Positions 50,929 to 59,374 of a stretch of DNA of 64,000 bases are shown one piece after another. Below the pieces are notes generated by a model. It ran no database searches. It saw only the letters and a program-made list of their open reading frames with translations, and was not told where the DNA came from. Each line of letters starts with the position of its first letter. The first letter of the stretch is position 1. The translations under genes were made by a program, and so were the position numbers. The stretch is from Aeromicrobium chenweiae (GTDB lineage Bacteria; Actinomycetota; Actinomycetes; Propionibacteriales; Nocardioidaceae): contig NZ_CP026952.1 of NCBI RefSeq assembly GCF_003065605.1, positions 2,666,001-2,730,000 on the forward strand. Reading direction: 5' to 3'.

Positions 50929-51453
50929 TCACGGGTGGTCGAGGCTAAACGCCCGGAGCTCCTTGTCGTACCAGTCCGACCTCAGGCCGAGATCCGTCAT
51001 CCCGAGGCGCCGGCAGACCGCCTGCGAACGGACGTTGTCCACGTCCGTCACGGCGTACACCTGGGGCATCCCTGCGGCGAACGCCCGCTCCACCAGTGCG
51101 GTCGCCGCCTCGGTCGCGTACCCGTGCCCCCACGCGTCCGGGTGCAGGTGCCAGCCGATCTCGTGCTCGTCGCGGTCCGCGCCGCCGCTGGACGGGATCG
51201 GGACGAGCAGGGTCATGCCGATGAACGCCCCGGTGTCGCGGCGCTCGGTCGCGAAGAGGGCGGCGGCCGGGTGCTCGCCGGCCCGCTGGCCCGCGCGCTC
51301 GATGCGGGCGTACGCCTCGGTGACGTCCTGCATCGGCGTTCCGGTGCCGCTCCAGCGGGCGACCTCCGGCAGGGAGAACAGCCTGAACAGCGCGGAGGCG
51401 TCGTCGGGCGTGAACGGACGCAGGTGCAGGCGCTCGGTGGTGATCGTGTCCAT
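50929..51453 (-). CDS. GNAT-family N-acetyltransferase (RimJ/RimL-like)
   Basis: 174 residues. Opens TERLHLRPFTPDDASALFRLFS as in the RimJ/RimL group; the acetyl-CoA loop is HPDAWGHGYATEAATALVERAF, and AVTDVDNVRSQAVCRRLGMTDLG is the conserved C-terminal part. Acceptor unknown, either a small molecule or a protein N-terminus. Follows ychF on the same strand upstream (19 bp), so ychF could be read from it. Confidence 0.9.
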   Translation of the reverse strand: MDTITTERLHLRPFTPDDASALFRLFSLPEVARWSGTGTPMQDVTEAYARIERAGQRAGEHPAAALFATERRDTGAFIGMTLLVPIPSSGGADRDEHEIGWHLHPDAWGHGYATEAATALVERAFAAGMPQVYAVTDVDNVRSQAVCRRLGMTDLGLRSDWYDKELRAFSLDHP

Positions 51454-51509
51454 GCCTCGATCCTGCCCGGTCGGTTCACACTTGCGGGTCCAGGCCCGGC
51501 GCGCGCGTC

Positions 51510-51593
51510 CCGCGAGTGGCGCAGTTCGTCCCCCGAGTGGCGCAGAACTGGACGACGCGCCGTCTCACTTCCTTCACCTTGCGCCACTCGCGG
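51510..51593. repeat. 84-bp intergenic palindromic element, copy 1
   Basis: Ends are 14-bp perfect inverted repeats (CCGCGAGTGGCGCA / TGCGCCACTCGCGG), with an internal direct copy CCGAGTGGCGCAGAA. A second copy of the same length lies at 51985-52068 with 71 of 84 bases identical by hand alignment. It occupies the divergent promoter region of the GNAT and MhuD-like genes. Confidence 0.8.
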
Positions 51594-51650
51594 ATGAGGG
51601 GGCCGTGCGACCCGGGCGGAGCCGAGGACGCCGTGGCTAGGCTGCGAAGC

Positions 51651-51977
51651 ATGACCGTCATCAAGATCAACGCCATCACCGTCCCCGAGGGCGCCGGCGA
51701 CGAGCTCGCCCACCGCTTCGCCGCTCGGGCCGGCGCCGTCGACGACGCACCGGGATTCGAGGGCTTCGAGCTGCTGAAGCCGACCGACGAGCGGACGCAG
51801 TGGCTCGTGCTGACGCGCTGGGCCAGCGAGGACGACTTCCAGGCGTGGGTCAGCTCACCGTCGTTCGCCGAGGGCCACCGCACGGCCGCCGAGCGCGCCG
51901 GCGGCGACGCCCCCCGTCCCGTCTCGACCCACAGCGAGGTCTGGAGCTACGAGGTCGCCGGCGGCTCCAAGGGCTGA
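51651..51977 (+). CDS. MhuD-like haem-degrading monooxygenase (ABM domain)
   Basis: 108 residues, one antibiotic-biosynthesis-monooxygenase (dimeric ferredoxin-like) domain. The start MTVIKINAITVPEGAG and the later ALxxRW...DDFQAW segment closely match mycobacterial MhuD; N7, W66 and H76 correspond to its Asn, Trp and haem-ligand His (N7, W66, H75 there). MhuD opens haem to release iron. TAGGCT lies 7 nt before the ATG (leaderless). The gene stands alone between two copies of an 84-bp repeat. Confidence 0.85.
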   Translation: MTVIKINAITVPEGAGDELAHRFAARAGAVDDAPGFEGFELLKPTDERTQWLVLTRWASEDDFQAWVSSPSFAEGHRTAAERAGGDAPRPVSTHSEVWSYEVAGGSKG

Positions 51978-51984
51978 GCCCGCC

Positions 51985-52068
51985 CCGCGAGTGGCGCATT
52001 CCCGTCGCCGAGTGGCGCAGAAGTCGACGACACGCCGTCTCAGATTCTTCATCTTGCGCCACTCGCGG
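51985..52068. repeat. 84-bp intergenic palindromic element, copy 2
   Basis: Same length and orientation as the copy at 51510-51593, with identical 14-bp termini. It lies 7 bp after the stop of the MhuD-like gene and 40 bp before rmuC, and could act there as a terminator-like hairpin. Confidence 0.8.
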
Positions 52069-52108
52069 GCTGGGGGGAAATGTCGGTGCGGGCGGTCATC
52101 CTTTTGTC

Positions 52109-53185
52109 ATGGACGCCTTCCCCCTCCTCCTCACCGCCCTCCTCGCGCTGGTCGCCGGCCTGTCGATCGGCTACCTGCTCGGCGGACGCCGTGCGCCCAG
52201 CGCCTCGGCGCACGACCTCAGCCTCTCGACCGCGGCGACCGCGCAGGCCGTCGAGCCGGTCAAGGAGAGCCTCGACCGGTTCGGTGAGCGGCTGCGCCAG
52301 CTCGAGGCGAGCCGCATCGAGTGGCACACCCAGCTGCGCGAGCAGGTGGACGCCGTGCGCCTGACCAGCGACTCGCTGCGCAAGGAGACCGCGTCGCTGG
52401 CCACCGCCCTGCGCCGCCCCCAGGTCCGCGGGCGCTGGGGCGAGATGCACCTCAAGCGCACGGCCGAGCTCGCCGGCATGCTCGACCGCTGCGACTTCGA
52501 CCTGCAGGTCAGCGTCAGCGACGGCGACTCGGTGCTGCGTCCCGACATGGTGGTGCGGCTGGCCGGCGACAAGCGCGTCGTCGTGGACTCGAAGGTCCCC
52601 CTCGACGCCTACCTGGACGCCGTCCAGTCCGAGACCGAGGCCGAAGGTGCCGAGCACCTGCGCCGGCACGTCCGCCAGGTGCGCACCCACATCGACCAGC
52701 TCGCGGCGAAGTCCTACTGGTCGCAGTTCGACCAGGCCCCCGAGTTCGTCGTGCTGTTCGTGCCCGGCGAGTCGATCCTGTCCGCCGCGCTCGAGGCGGA
52801 GCCGACCCTGCTCGAGTACGCCTCGGCCAAGAAGGTCGTGCTGGCCACCCCAACGACCCTCATCGCCCTGCTGCGCACGGTGGCCTACGCCTGGACCCAG
52901 GAGCAGCTCGCGGCCAACGCCCGCGAGATCCAGACCATCGCCCGCGAGATGTACGACCGCATCGGCAGCGTCGCCGGTCACGTCGACAAGCTCGGCCGCT
53001 CCCTGGAGAGCACCGTCAAGTCGTACAACGACGCCGTGAGCTCGATCGAGTCACGATTCCTCGTCACCGCCCGTCGTTTCAACGCGTTGCACGTGTCCGG
53101 CACCCCGGTCGAGTCGCCCAGGCTCGTTGAGTCGACACCCCGTTCATTGACCGCTCCTGAGCTCGTCGATGAACTAACGTCTTAG
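52109..53185 (+). CDS. rmuC: DNA recombination protein RmuC
   Basis: 358 residues. One N-terminal anchor (about 5-24), a coiled-coil (45-100, SLDRFGERLRQLEASRIEWHTQLREQ), then the RmuC nuclease-like domain: VRGRWGEMHLKRTAELAGM, RPDMVVRLAGDKRVVVDSKVPLDAYLDA and PEFVVLFVPGESIL...VVLATPTTLIALLRTVAYAWTQE, which contain the PD-(D/E)xK-like residues. RmuC limits inversions at short inverted repeats. ATG at 52109; weak ribosome site. Confidence 0.93.
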   Translation: MDAFPLLLTALLALVAGLSIGYLLGGRRAPSASAHDLSLSTAATAQAVEPVKESLDRFGERLRQLEASRIEWHTQLREQVDAVRLTSDSLRKETASLATALRRPQVRGRWGEMHLKRTAELAGMLDRCDFDLQVSVSDGDSVLRPDMVVRLAGDKRVVVDSKVPLDAYLDAVQSETEAEGAEHLRRHVRQVRTHIDQLAAKSYWSQFDQAPEFVVLFVPGESILSAALEAEPTLLEYASAKKVVLATPTTLIALLRTVAYAWTQEQLAANAREIQTIAREMYDRIGSVAGHVDKLGRSLESTVKSYNDAVSSIESRFLVTARRFNALHVSGTPVESPRLVESTPRSLTAPELVDELTS

Positions 53186-53187
53186 CC

Positions 53188-53610
53188 ATGACGCAGGCGG
53201 TGTCCCGCACACCAGCACGTGTGGCCCGGTACGACCTGAGTGCCGGCCAGGTCCTCGTCGCGTCCTGCGTCGCCATGGCTGCGGTCGTCCTGCTCGACCT
53301 GATGGACGGCCGGCTCGGCCTGCTCTACTCGGTCGGCTTCGTCCTGATCGTGATCACCGCACCCCTCAGTGTCGACGTGCGGGGGCTCTTCCCCACCGGG
53401 GTCCTGCCGCCCGTGCTGATGATCGTCAGCCTGCTCGCGGTGTGCCTGTTCGAGCCGGACGCGATCCAGGTCAACGGGATGGCCAAGGATGCCAGCACGA
53501 TCGCGCGCCTCATCGCGGGCACGATCGACCACGGCCTGACGCTCGTGATCGGCCACGGCCTGGCCATCGTGCTGATCGCCCTGCGCATCATCGGCGCCCC
53601 CGAGCGCTGA
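53188..53610 (+). CDS. DUF6542 membrane protein
   Basis: 140 residues with four hydrophobic segments (about 22-40, 46-62, 72-88, 117-135). This matches the small actinobacterial DUF6542 family found near ychF, ispH and xseA; function unknown. The ATG is 2 bp after the rmuC stop, but TAACGT lies 7 nt upstream within rmuC, so it may also have its own leaderless transcript. Confidence 0.8.
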   Translation: MTQAVSRTPARVARYDLSAGQVLVASCVAMAAVVLLDLMDGRLGLLYSVGFVLIVITAPLSVDVRGLFPTGVLPPVLMIVSLLAVCLFEPDAIQVNGMAKDASTIARLIAGTIDHGLTLVIGHGLAIVLIALRIIGAPER

Positions 53611-53619
53611 CTCCCCCTT

Positions 53620-53685
53620 CCCAGATCTGCGGGGTCGTGCACGGAAACTGCCCCGTGGAAGCGTGCAGGAGCCCGCACATCTGGG
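53620..53685. terminator. Large hairpin between convergent genes
   Basis: CCCAGATcTGCGGG and CCCGCAcATCTGGG form the outer stem (13 of 14 pairs), with a nested CACGG/CCGTG stem inside. It sits between DUF6542 and the antiporter gene, both ending towards it, and can terminate both; its complex shape also suits a repeat element. Confidence 0.55.
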
Positions 53686-53697
53686 CGGGTGTGCCGG

Positions 53698-55581
53698 TCA
53701 GCCGGTGACCTCGTCGATGTAGCACCAGCGCCAGGCCTCGCCCGGCTCGAAGCTGCGCATCACCGGGTGGTCGGTCTCCTTGAAGTGCGCGGTCGCGTGC
53801 CCCTGCGACGAGTCGCAGCAGCCCACGTGACCGCACGTCATGCACAGCCGCAGGTGCACCCAGCTCGTGCCGTCGCGCAGGCACTCCTCGCACCCCTTCG
53901 GGGTCCTCGGGTCCGGCACCACGGTCGCTGCCGCCAGGTGCTCGCACGAGCCGTCCAGGTCGTACGTCGGACGCAGCTCGGTCGTGCGGCCGGCGGTCGT
54001 CTCGCCCTCGGACAGCCGGTCGAGGATCGACTCCTCGACGTCGAGCGCGTTCATGAGGCGGGCCAGCACGGACTGGTCGACCGTGCCGAGCGCGCGGATC
54101 CGCAGCAGCTCCTGGCGCTCGCGATCCAGCATCTTCGCGCGCAGCCGTGAGTACTGCGCGCTCGGCGTCTCGGCACCGCCGAGGCGCTCCCACACCGCGT
54201 TCGTGCGGTCCGTCGCGCGCGACCGCAGCCGCTCCATGACCGCCTCGGGCACCGTGCCCTCGACCTCGTCGTCGAGGTACCGCATGCCGGCATCCGTCAC
54301 CGCCTGGAAGACGGTCGCCTCCTGCAGGTTGTCCTCGTGCCGGTCCGGTCCGGGCACCTTGAGCAGGCGCACGAGCCACGGGATCGTCAGCCCCTGGATC
54401 ATGAGCGTGCCGACGGTGACCACGAACGCCATCAGCACGAGCACCTCCCGCTGCGGCGTCGACTCCGGCAGCAGGAAGACCGCAGCGAGCGTCACCACCC
54501 CGCGCATCCCGGTCCACGCGACCAGGAACGCCGACTGCGGCGTGGGACGCTGCTCGTTCTCCGCGACGCCTGGGATGAGCCGTGGCAGATACGTCGCGGG
54601 GAACACCCACACGATCCGCACGACGATCACCGTGACCAGGACCGCGGCGCACGACAGTGCGATGCGGGTGGCGCTGAGGTCCGTCCTGCTGATGTCGTCG
54701 ACGATCGAGCGGATCTGCAGACCGATCAGCAGGAACACGGAGTTCTCGAGGACGTACGAGATGGTGGCCCAGTTGGTCCGTTCGAACAGCCGGGACGCGC
54801 CGGACTGGATGATCGGCGAGCGGTGCCCGAGGATGATGCCGGCCACGACGACGGCCAGCACGCCCGACGGCTGGGAGTCGATGCCAGGCACGCGGACCTG
54901 CTCCGCCGGGAGGTACGCGATCCACGGCGTCAGCAGCGACACCGAGACGTCCGTGACCTCGTCCCGGATGTACCGCCGGATGCGCCCCACCACCAGGGCC
55001 ACCACGACGCCGATCGCGACGCCGCCGATCGCCGACACGGCGAAACCGCCGCCGACCTGCCAGACGCTGACCGACCCCGAGATCGCCGCGATCGACGTGC
55101 GCAGGGTGACGATGGCGGTCGCGTCGTTGACCAGGCTCTCGCCCTCGAGGATCGTGACGCTCCGGCGCGGCAGGCCGATCTTGCGGGCGATCGCGGTGGC
55201 CGCCACGGCGTCCGGCGGAGCCACCACGGCTCCGAGCGCGAAGCCCACGGCCAGCGGGACGTCCAGCAGGGCCGAGACGAGGAAGCCGACGACAACCGTG
55301 GTGAACAGCACCAGGCCGACGCTCAAAAGGCCGATCGGCCTGATGTTGGCCTTGAAGTCGATCAGGGACGTCCGGATGGCCGCGGCGTACAGCAACGGCG
55401 GGAGGAGGCCGAGCAGGACGATGTCGGGCGTGAGGCGGATCTCGGGGAACACCGAGATGTACGACCCGATGATGCCCACGACGATCAGCACCAACGGCGG
55501 GGACAGGGCGAGCTTGTCCGCGACCGCGGCGACGGCGACCACGACGGCCAGCAGCGTCACGAGGGTGAGTGCGATGTCCAC
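53698..55581 (-). CDS. CPA1 Na+/H+ antiporter fused to UBP-type zinc finger
   Basis: 627 residues. Residues 1-405 hold about twelve helices of a NhaP-type antiporter: GAVVAPPDAVAATAIARKIGLP and LEGESLVNDATAIV carry the acidic residues of the ion site. Residues 405-540 are a charged helical cytoplasmic linker. Residues 543-627 are a ZnF-UBP domain: SCEHL, CEECL, LCMTCGHVGCC and HATAHFKETDHPVM supply the Cys/His ligands. In eukaryotes this finger binds free ubiquitin C-termini; its bacterial ligand is unknown. GTG start, with GACAAT 6 nt upstream. Confidence 0.92.
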   Translation of the reverse strand: MDIALTLVTLLAVVVAVAAVADKLALSPPLVLIVVGIIGSYISVFPEIRLTPDIVLLGLLPPLLYAAAIRTSLIDFKANIRPIGLLSVGLVLFTTVVVGFLVSALLDVPLAVGFALGAVVAPPDAVAATAIARKIGLPRRSVTILEGESLVNDATAIVTLRTSIAAISGSVSVWQVGGGFAVSAIGGVAIGVVVALVVGRIRRYIRDEVTDVSVSLLTPWIAYLPAEQVRVPGIDSQPSGVLAVVVAGIILGHRSPIIQSGASRLFERTNWATISYVLENSVFLLIGLQIRSIVDDISRTDLSATRIALSCAAVLVTVIVVRIVWVFPATYLPRLIPGVAENEQRPTPQSAFLVAWTGMRGVVTLAAVFLLPESTPQREVLVLMAFVVTVGTLMIQGLTIPWLVRLLKVPGPDRHEDNLQEATVFQAVTDAGMRYLDDEVEGTVPEAVMERLRSRATDRTNAVWERLGGAETPSAQYSRLRAKMLDRERQELLRIRALGTVDQSVLARLMNALDVEESILDRLSEGETTAGRTTELRPTYDLDGSCEHLAAATVVPDPRTPKGCEECLRDGTSWVHLRLCMTCGHVGCCDSSQGHATAHFKETDHPVMRSFEPGEAWRWCYIDEVTG

Positions 55582-55685
55582 CGCATCATTGTCTCAGCCA
55601 CGGGAAGGGCCGCCCGCTCGCTCGCGCGGATCCGCAGACGGTCGTACGGTGAGGAGACGTCACCAGTTCCGGGGGGAAGCCTGCC

Positions 55686-57515
55686 ATGACCGTTCTCGTC
55701 CGCCGCACCCGTTCGATCGTCGCCGTCGCCGCCGCCGCGGCCCTCGGAGCCACGCTGGTGGGGGTGGCCCCGCAGGACGCGCGGGCGACCGCCTCCGCCC
55801 CCGCGGGTGGCGCCACCGCGTACGGCCGAGGCGGAGCGGTCAGCTCGGTGGACGCGAACGCCAGCCGCATCGGCGTCGAGGTGCTGCGCAAGGGCGGCAA
55901 CGCCGCGGACGCCGCTGTCGCGATGGCCTCGGCCCTGGGCGTCGCGGAGCCGTACAGCGCGGGCATCGGCGGAGGCGGCTACTTCGTCTACTACGACGCC
56001 CGGCACCGCAAGGTCAACACGATCGACGGCCGGGAGACCGCGCCGGCGGGCATCAAGCCGGACGCGTTCGTCAACCCGGCGACGGGCCAGCCGTACACGT
56101 TCACGCCCGACCTGGTCTCCTCCGGAGTCGCGGTCGGCGTCCCCGGCACGGTGGCCACGTGGCAGTCCGCGCTCGACCGCTTCGGCACGCGGTCCCTCGC
56201 CCGGACGCTCGCTCCGTCGATCGAGCTGGCGCGCCAGGGCTTCGTGGTCGACGACACCTTCCGCAACCAGACCCTGGACAACAAGGCCCGTTTCGCGGCG
56301 TTCCCCGACACGGCCAAGCTGTTCCTGCCCGGTGGGGACGCCCCCCGGGTCGGCACCCGGTTCCGCAACCCCGAGCTCGCCCGCACCCTGTCCCGCATCG
56401 CCGCGCAGGGTCCGGACGCGTTCTACCGGGGCCCGCTGGCCGCCGAGATCGCCGACGTCGTGCAGCACCCCCGCAAGGATCCCGCGTCGGCGTTGCCGGC
56501 ACCCGCGGGGTCGATGACCACGCGCGACCTCGCGACGTACCGGGTCCGCAAGCAGGACCCGACGAAGATCACCTACCGCGGCCTGTCGGTGTACGGCATG
56601 GCACCGTCCTCGTCGGGCGGCACCTCCGTCGGCGAGGCACTCAACATCCTGGAGAACCATCGCCTCGGCGGTGGCTCCCGCACCGCCCGCAGCCTGCACC
56701 TGTACCTGGAGGCGTCCGCCCGCGCGTTCGCGGACCGCAACGCGTACGTGGGCGACCCCGCGTTCGTCGACGTCCCGACCAGGACACTGCTGAGCCAGCG
56801 CTTCGCGAACTCCCGCGACTGCACGATCGACCCGAGCCAGGCCTCGCCCAAGCCGGTCGCCGCGGGCGCCCTGGACGGCAGGGGCTGCGGGACCCGATCC
56901 GCCGCCGAGAAGCCGGACACCGAGAACGTGTCGACCACGCACCTGTCGGTCGTCGACCGATGGGGCAACGCCGCGGCGTACACGCTCACGATCGAGCAGA
57001 CCGGCGGATCGGCCATGACGGTGCCCGGACGTGGCTTCCTGCTCAACAACGAGCTGACCGACTTCACCGCGGCGTACGACCCGAAGGACCCGAACCGCAT
57101 CGCCCCGGGCAAGCGGCCGCGCTCGTCGATGGCGCCGACGATCGTGCTGGACAAGGGGAAGGTCAAGTACGTCGTCGGCTCCCCCGGCGGCGCCACGATC
57201 ATCACCACCGTCCTGCAGATCCTGCTCAACCGGATCGACCTGGGCATGACGCTGCCGCAGGCCGTCGCGGCGCCCCGCGCGTCCCAGCGCAACGCCGCCA
57301 CGACACCGGCCGAGCCGGAGTTCATCGCCGCGTACGGGGACGCGCTCGCGCCGTACGGTCAGCGGCTCGTGCCCTCGGGCGACCAGTTCACGTCCGCGGC
57401 CGAGATCGGTGCCGCGGCGACGATCGAGGTCGGACGCCACGGCCGGATGGTCGCGGCGGCGGAGCCCAGGCGGCGCGGCGGAGGCAGCGCCCAGGTCGTC
57501 CACCCGCAGCGGTAG
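55686..57515 (+). CDS. ggt: Gamma-glutamyltransferase precursor
   Basis: 609 residues. Signal peptide (residues 1-35, Ala-rich), so secreted. The precursor cuts itself before T417 in VSTTHLSVVD, which becomes the nucleophile of the small subunit. Other family features: GGNAADAAVAMASALGVAEPYSAGIGGGGYF in the large subunit, PSSSGGTSVGEALNIL, NNELTDF and RPRSSMAPTIV in the small subunit. It hydrolyses or transfers the gamma-glutamyl group of glutathione-like compounds. The gene ends 18 bp from the convergent ispH. Confidence 0.96.
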   Translation: MTVLVRRTRSIVAVAAAAALGATLVGVAPQDARATASAPAGGATAYGRGGAVSSVDANASRIGVEVLRKGGNAADAAVAMASALGVAEPYSAGIGGGGYFVYYDARHRKVNTIDGRETAPAGIKPDAFVNPATGQPYTFTPDLVSSGVAVGVPGTVATWQSALDRFGTRSLARTLAPSIELARQGFVVDDTFRNQTLDNKARFAAFPDTAKLFLPGGDAPRVGTRFRNPELARTLSRIAAQGPDAFYRGPLAAEIADVVQHPRKDPASALPAPAGSMTTRDLATYRVRKQDPTKITYRGLSVYGMAPSSSGGTSVGEALNILENHRLGGGSRTARSLHLYLEASARAFADRNAYVGDPAFVDVPTRTLLSQRFANSRDCTIDPSQASPKPVAAGALDGRGCGTRSAAEKPDTENVSTTHLSVVDRWGNAAAYTLTIEQTGGSAMTVPGRGFLLNNELTDFTAAYDPKDPNRIAPGKRPRSSMAPTIVLDKGKVKYVVGSPGGATIITTVLQILLNRIDLGMTLPQAVAAPRASQRNAATTPAEPEFIAAYGDALAPYGQRLVPSGDQFTSAAEIGAAATIEVGRHGRMVAAAEPRRRGGGSAQVVHPQR

Positions 57516-57533
57516 ACGACCGCGGCGGGCCGC

Positions 57534-58529
57534 CTACTTGTAGGCGACCCCTGCGGCCTTCATGTCCTTGCGGAGCTCCGGCGGCAGGGCGAAGATCAGG
57601 CTCTCGTCGGCGGTGCGGACCGCGTCCGCGTCAGGGTGGCCGTGGTCGGCGAGGTATCCCAGGACCTGCTGGACGAGGTCGTCCGGCACGGAGGCCCCGG
57701 ACGTCACGCCGACGGTCTGCACGCCGTCGAGCCACGCCTCGTCGATCTCGGAGATGTCGTCGATCCGGTAGGACGCCTTCGCGCCGGCCTCCAGCGCAAC
57801 CTCGACCAGACGGACCGAGTTGGAGGAGTTGGCCGAGCCGACGACGATCACCAGGTCGGCGTTCTTGGCGATCTCCTTGACCGCGACCTGGCGGTTCTGG
57901 GTGGCGTAGCAGATGTCGTCCGACGGCGGGTCCTCCAGCTGCGGGAACTTCGCGCGCAGCCGGCTGACGGTCTCCATCGTCTCGTCGACGCTCAGCGTGG
58001 TCTGCGACAGCCACGACAGCCGGGTGCCCGGGGGGAACTCGAGGCCGTCGACGTCGTCGGGGGTCTGCACCAGCGTGATGTGGTCGGGAGCCTCGCCGGC
58101 GGTGCCCTCGACCTCCTCGTGCCCCTCGTGCCCGATCAGCAGGATGCGGTAGCCGTCGCTGGCGAAGCGTCGGGCCTCGTGGTGCACCTTGGTGACGAGC
58201 GGGCACGTCGCGTCGATCGTCTTCAGCTGACGCTCCGCGGCCTCGGCGTGGACCATCGGGGAGACCCCGTGCGCGGAGAACACGACCGTCGCGCCCTCGG
58301 GCACCTCGTCGAGCTCCTCGACGAAGATCGCGCCGCGGGCGGCGAGGTTGTTGACCACGTGCTTGTTGTGCACGATCTGCTTGCGCACGTAGACCGGTGC
58401 GCCGTACAGGTCGAGCGCCTTCTCCACGGTGATGACCGCTCGGTCGACGCCGGCGCAGTAGCCGCGCGGGTCGGCGAGCAGCACGCTGCCGCCGACCGGG
58501 GGCATGCCAAGGGAGACCTGGGAAGACAT
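57534..58529 (-). CDS. ispH: 4-hydroxy-3-methylbut-2-enyl diphosphate reductase
   Basis: 331 residues. Last step of the methylerythritol phosphate pathway, giving IPP and DMAPP. The three 4Fe-4S cysteines are visible: C25 in [10 protein letters not shown], one in [11 protein letters not shown] near 109 and one in [10 protein letters not shown] near 206. Also [10 protein letters not shown] with the substrate His and [11 protein letters not shown] near the end. TAGGAT lies 6 nt before the ATG and GGAGG just after it (leaderless or weak ribosome site). Confidence 0.97.
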   Translation of the reverse strand: MSSQVSLGMPPVGGSVLLADPRGYCAGVDRAVITVEKALDLYGAPVYVRKQIVHNKHVVNNLAARGAIFVEELDEVPEGATVVFSAHGVSPMVHAEAAERQLKTIDATCPLVTKVHHEARRFASDGYRILLIGHEGHEEVEGTAGEAPDHITLVQTPDDVDGLEFPPGTRLSWLSQTTLSVDETMETVSRLRAKFPQLEDPPSDDICYATQNRQVAVKEIAKNADLVIVVGSANSSNSVRLVEVALEAGAKASYRIDDISEIDEAWLDGVQTVGVTSGASVPDDLVQQVLGYLADHGHPDADAVRTADESLIFALPPELRKDMKAAGVAYK

Positions 58530-58675
58530 GCCTCCATCCTAGGTGACAGGCAGTGAGCCTCCACATGACGCGACGATCCTCACACGTGATCGACAGGCAG
58601 TCCCTTGGAAAGGCCTGTAATGTCGCTGCGTTGGCTCCCCCGGGCCACGCTGCGCACGCGCCGAGGCCCGTCACG

Positions 58676-58818
58676 TTCCGCAGAAATGTCAAGAACTCGA
58701 GACGGGCATGGAAGACCCAGCACGGCGGCTCCACCGGAGCCTTTGGGGTTAATCGAAGTTCTCGACAGGCAACCTTCGCGCCTGAACCCGACAGGTCATC
58801 TTTCACAGGCGTGCACGA
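58676..58818 (+). promoter_or_regulatory. c-di-AMP riboswitch (ydaO-yuaA type)
   Basis: The 300-bp gap before the NlpC/P60 gene carries the conserved blocks in order: GAAGACCCAG (58711-58720), TTTGGGGTTAATC (58742-58754), and AACCCGACAGGTCATC followed by CACAGGCGT (58785-58812), the 3' signature of this class. The GAAGGA ribosome site follows within a few nt. In actinobacteria these elements shut down wall hydrolase genes when c-di-AMP is high. A TGTAAT (58616-58621) upstream may be the -10. Confidence 0.8.
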
Positions 58819-58829
58819 AGGAACCCACT

Positions 58830-59348
58830 ATGCGCACGTACACACGTGTCCTCGCGACCCTGTTCACGGCCCTCGTGGTCGTCCTCACCGGACTGAGCAG
58901 CACCGCGAACGCCAAGACCTCCACACACACCCGCGCCGACACCGTCCTCAAGCAGGCGGCGAAGCTCAAGGGCAAGCCCTACAAGTGGGGCGGCGCCGGA
59001 CCGCGCTCGTTCGACTGCTCCGGCTACGTCCAGTACGTCTACAAGAAGGCCGGCAAGAAGATCGGCCGTACCTCCGGCGCCCAGCTCAAGGGCAAGCGCA
59101 TCGCCAAGGGCAAGAAGAAGGCCGGCGACATCCTGGTCTTCCGCCGCGGCGGAAGCGCGTACCACTCGGCGATCTACGCCGGTGGCGGCAAGATGTGGGA
59201 GGCCCAGCGCACGGGCGTCCCGGTCGGCAAGCACAAGATCTGGTCCAAGGGCTACGTCGTGGTCCGTCCCGGCGGCGGCAGCACCACCGTCAAGATGACC
59301 AGCAACAACAAGGCCGTCAAGACGGCCATCCCCGGCACGCACTCGTAG
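58830..59348 (+). CDS. Secreted NlpC/P60 peptidoglycan endopeptidase
   Basis: 172 residues. Signal peptide to about residue 31 (ending NANA-like STANA). The NlpC/P60 domain: KGKPYKWGGAGPRSFDCSGYVQYVYKKAG with the catalytic Cys at about 63, HSAIYAGGGKMWEA with the His, and a third polar residue after. Rich in Lys (net positive), favouring wall binding. Cuts peptide stems of peptidoglycan. ATG has GAAGGA 7 nt upstream, and the leader is a c-di-AMP riboswitch, so the gene probably follows growth or osmotic state. Confidence 0.93.
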   Translation: MRTYTRVLATLFTALVVVLTGLSSTANAKTSTHTRADTVLKQAAKLKGKPYKWGGAGPRSFDCSGYVQYVYKKAGKKIGRTSGAQLKGKRIAKGKKKAGDILVFRRGGSAYHSAIYAGGGKMWEAQRTGVPVGKHKIWSKGYVVVRPGGGSTTVKMTSNNKAVKTAIPGTHS

Positions 59349-59374
59349 TCGTACCCCACCTCTAGGGTGATCGC

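Noticed and set aside
55557..57503. 648-codon minus-strand open frame opposite ggt
   Set aside because: The plus strand encodes a full gamma-glutamyltransferase with signal peptide and TTH nucleophile.
53840..57880. 1346-codon plus-strand open frame across the antiporter, ggt and ispH
   Set aside because: Low-complexity Ser/Thr/Arg composition, crosses three genes; antisense shadow.
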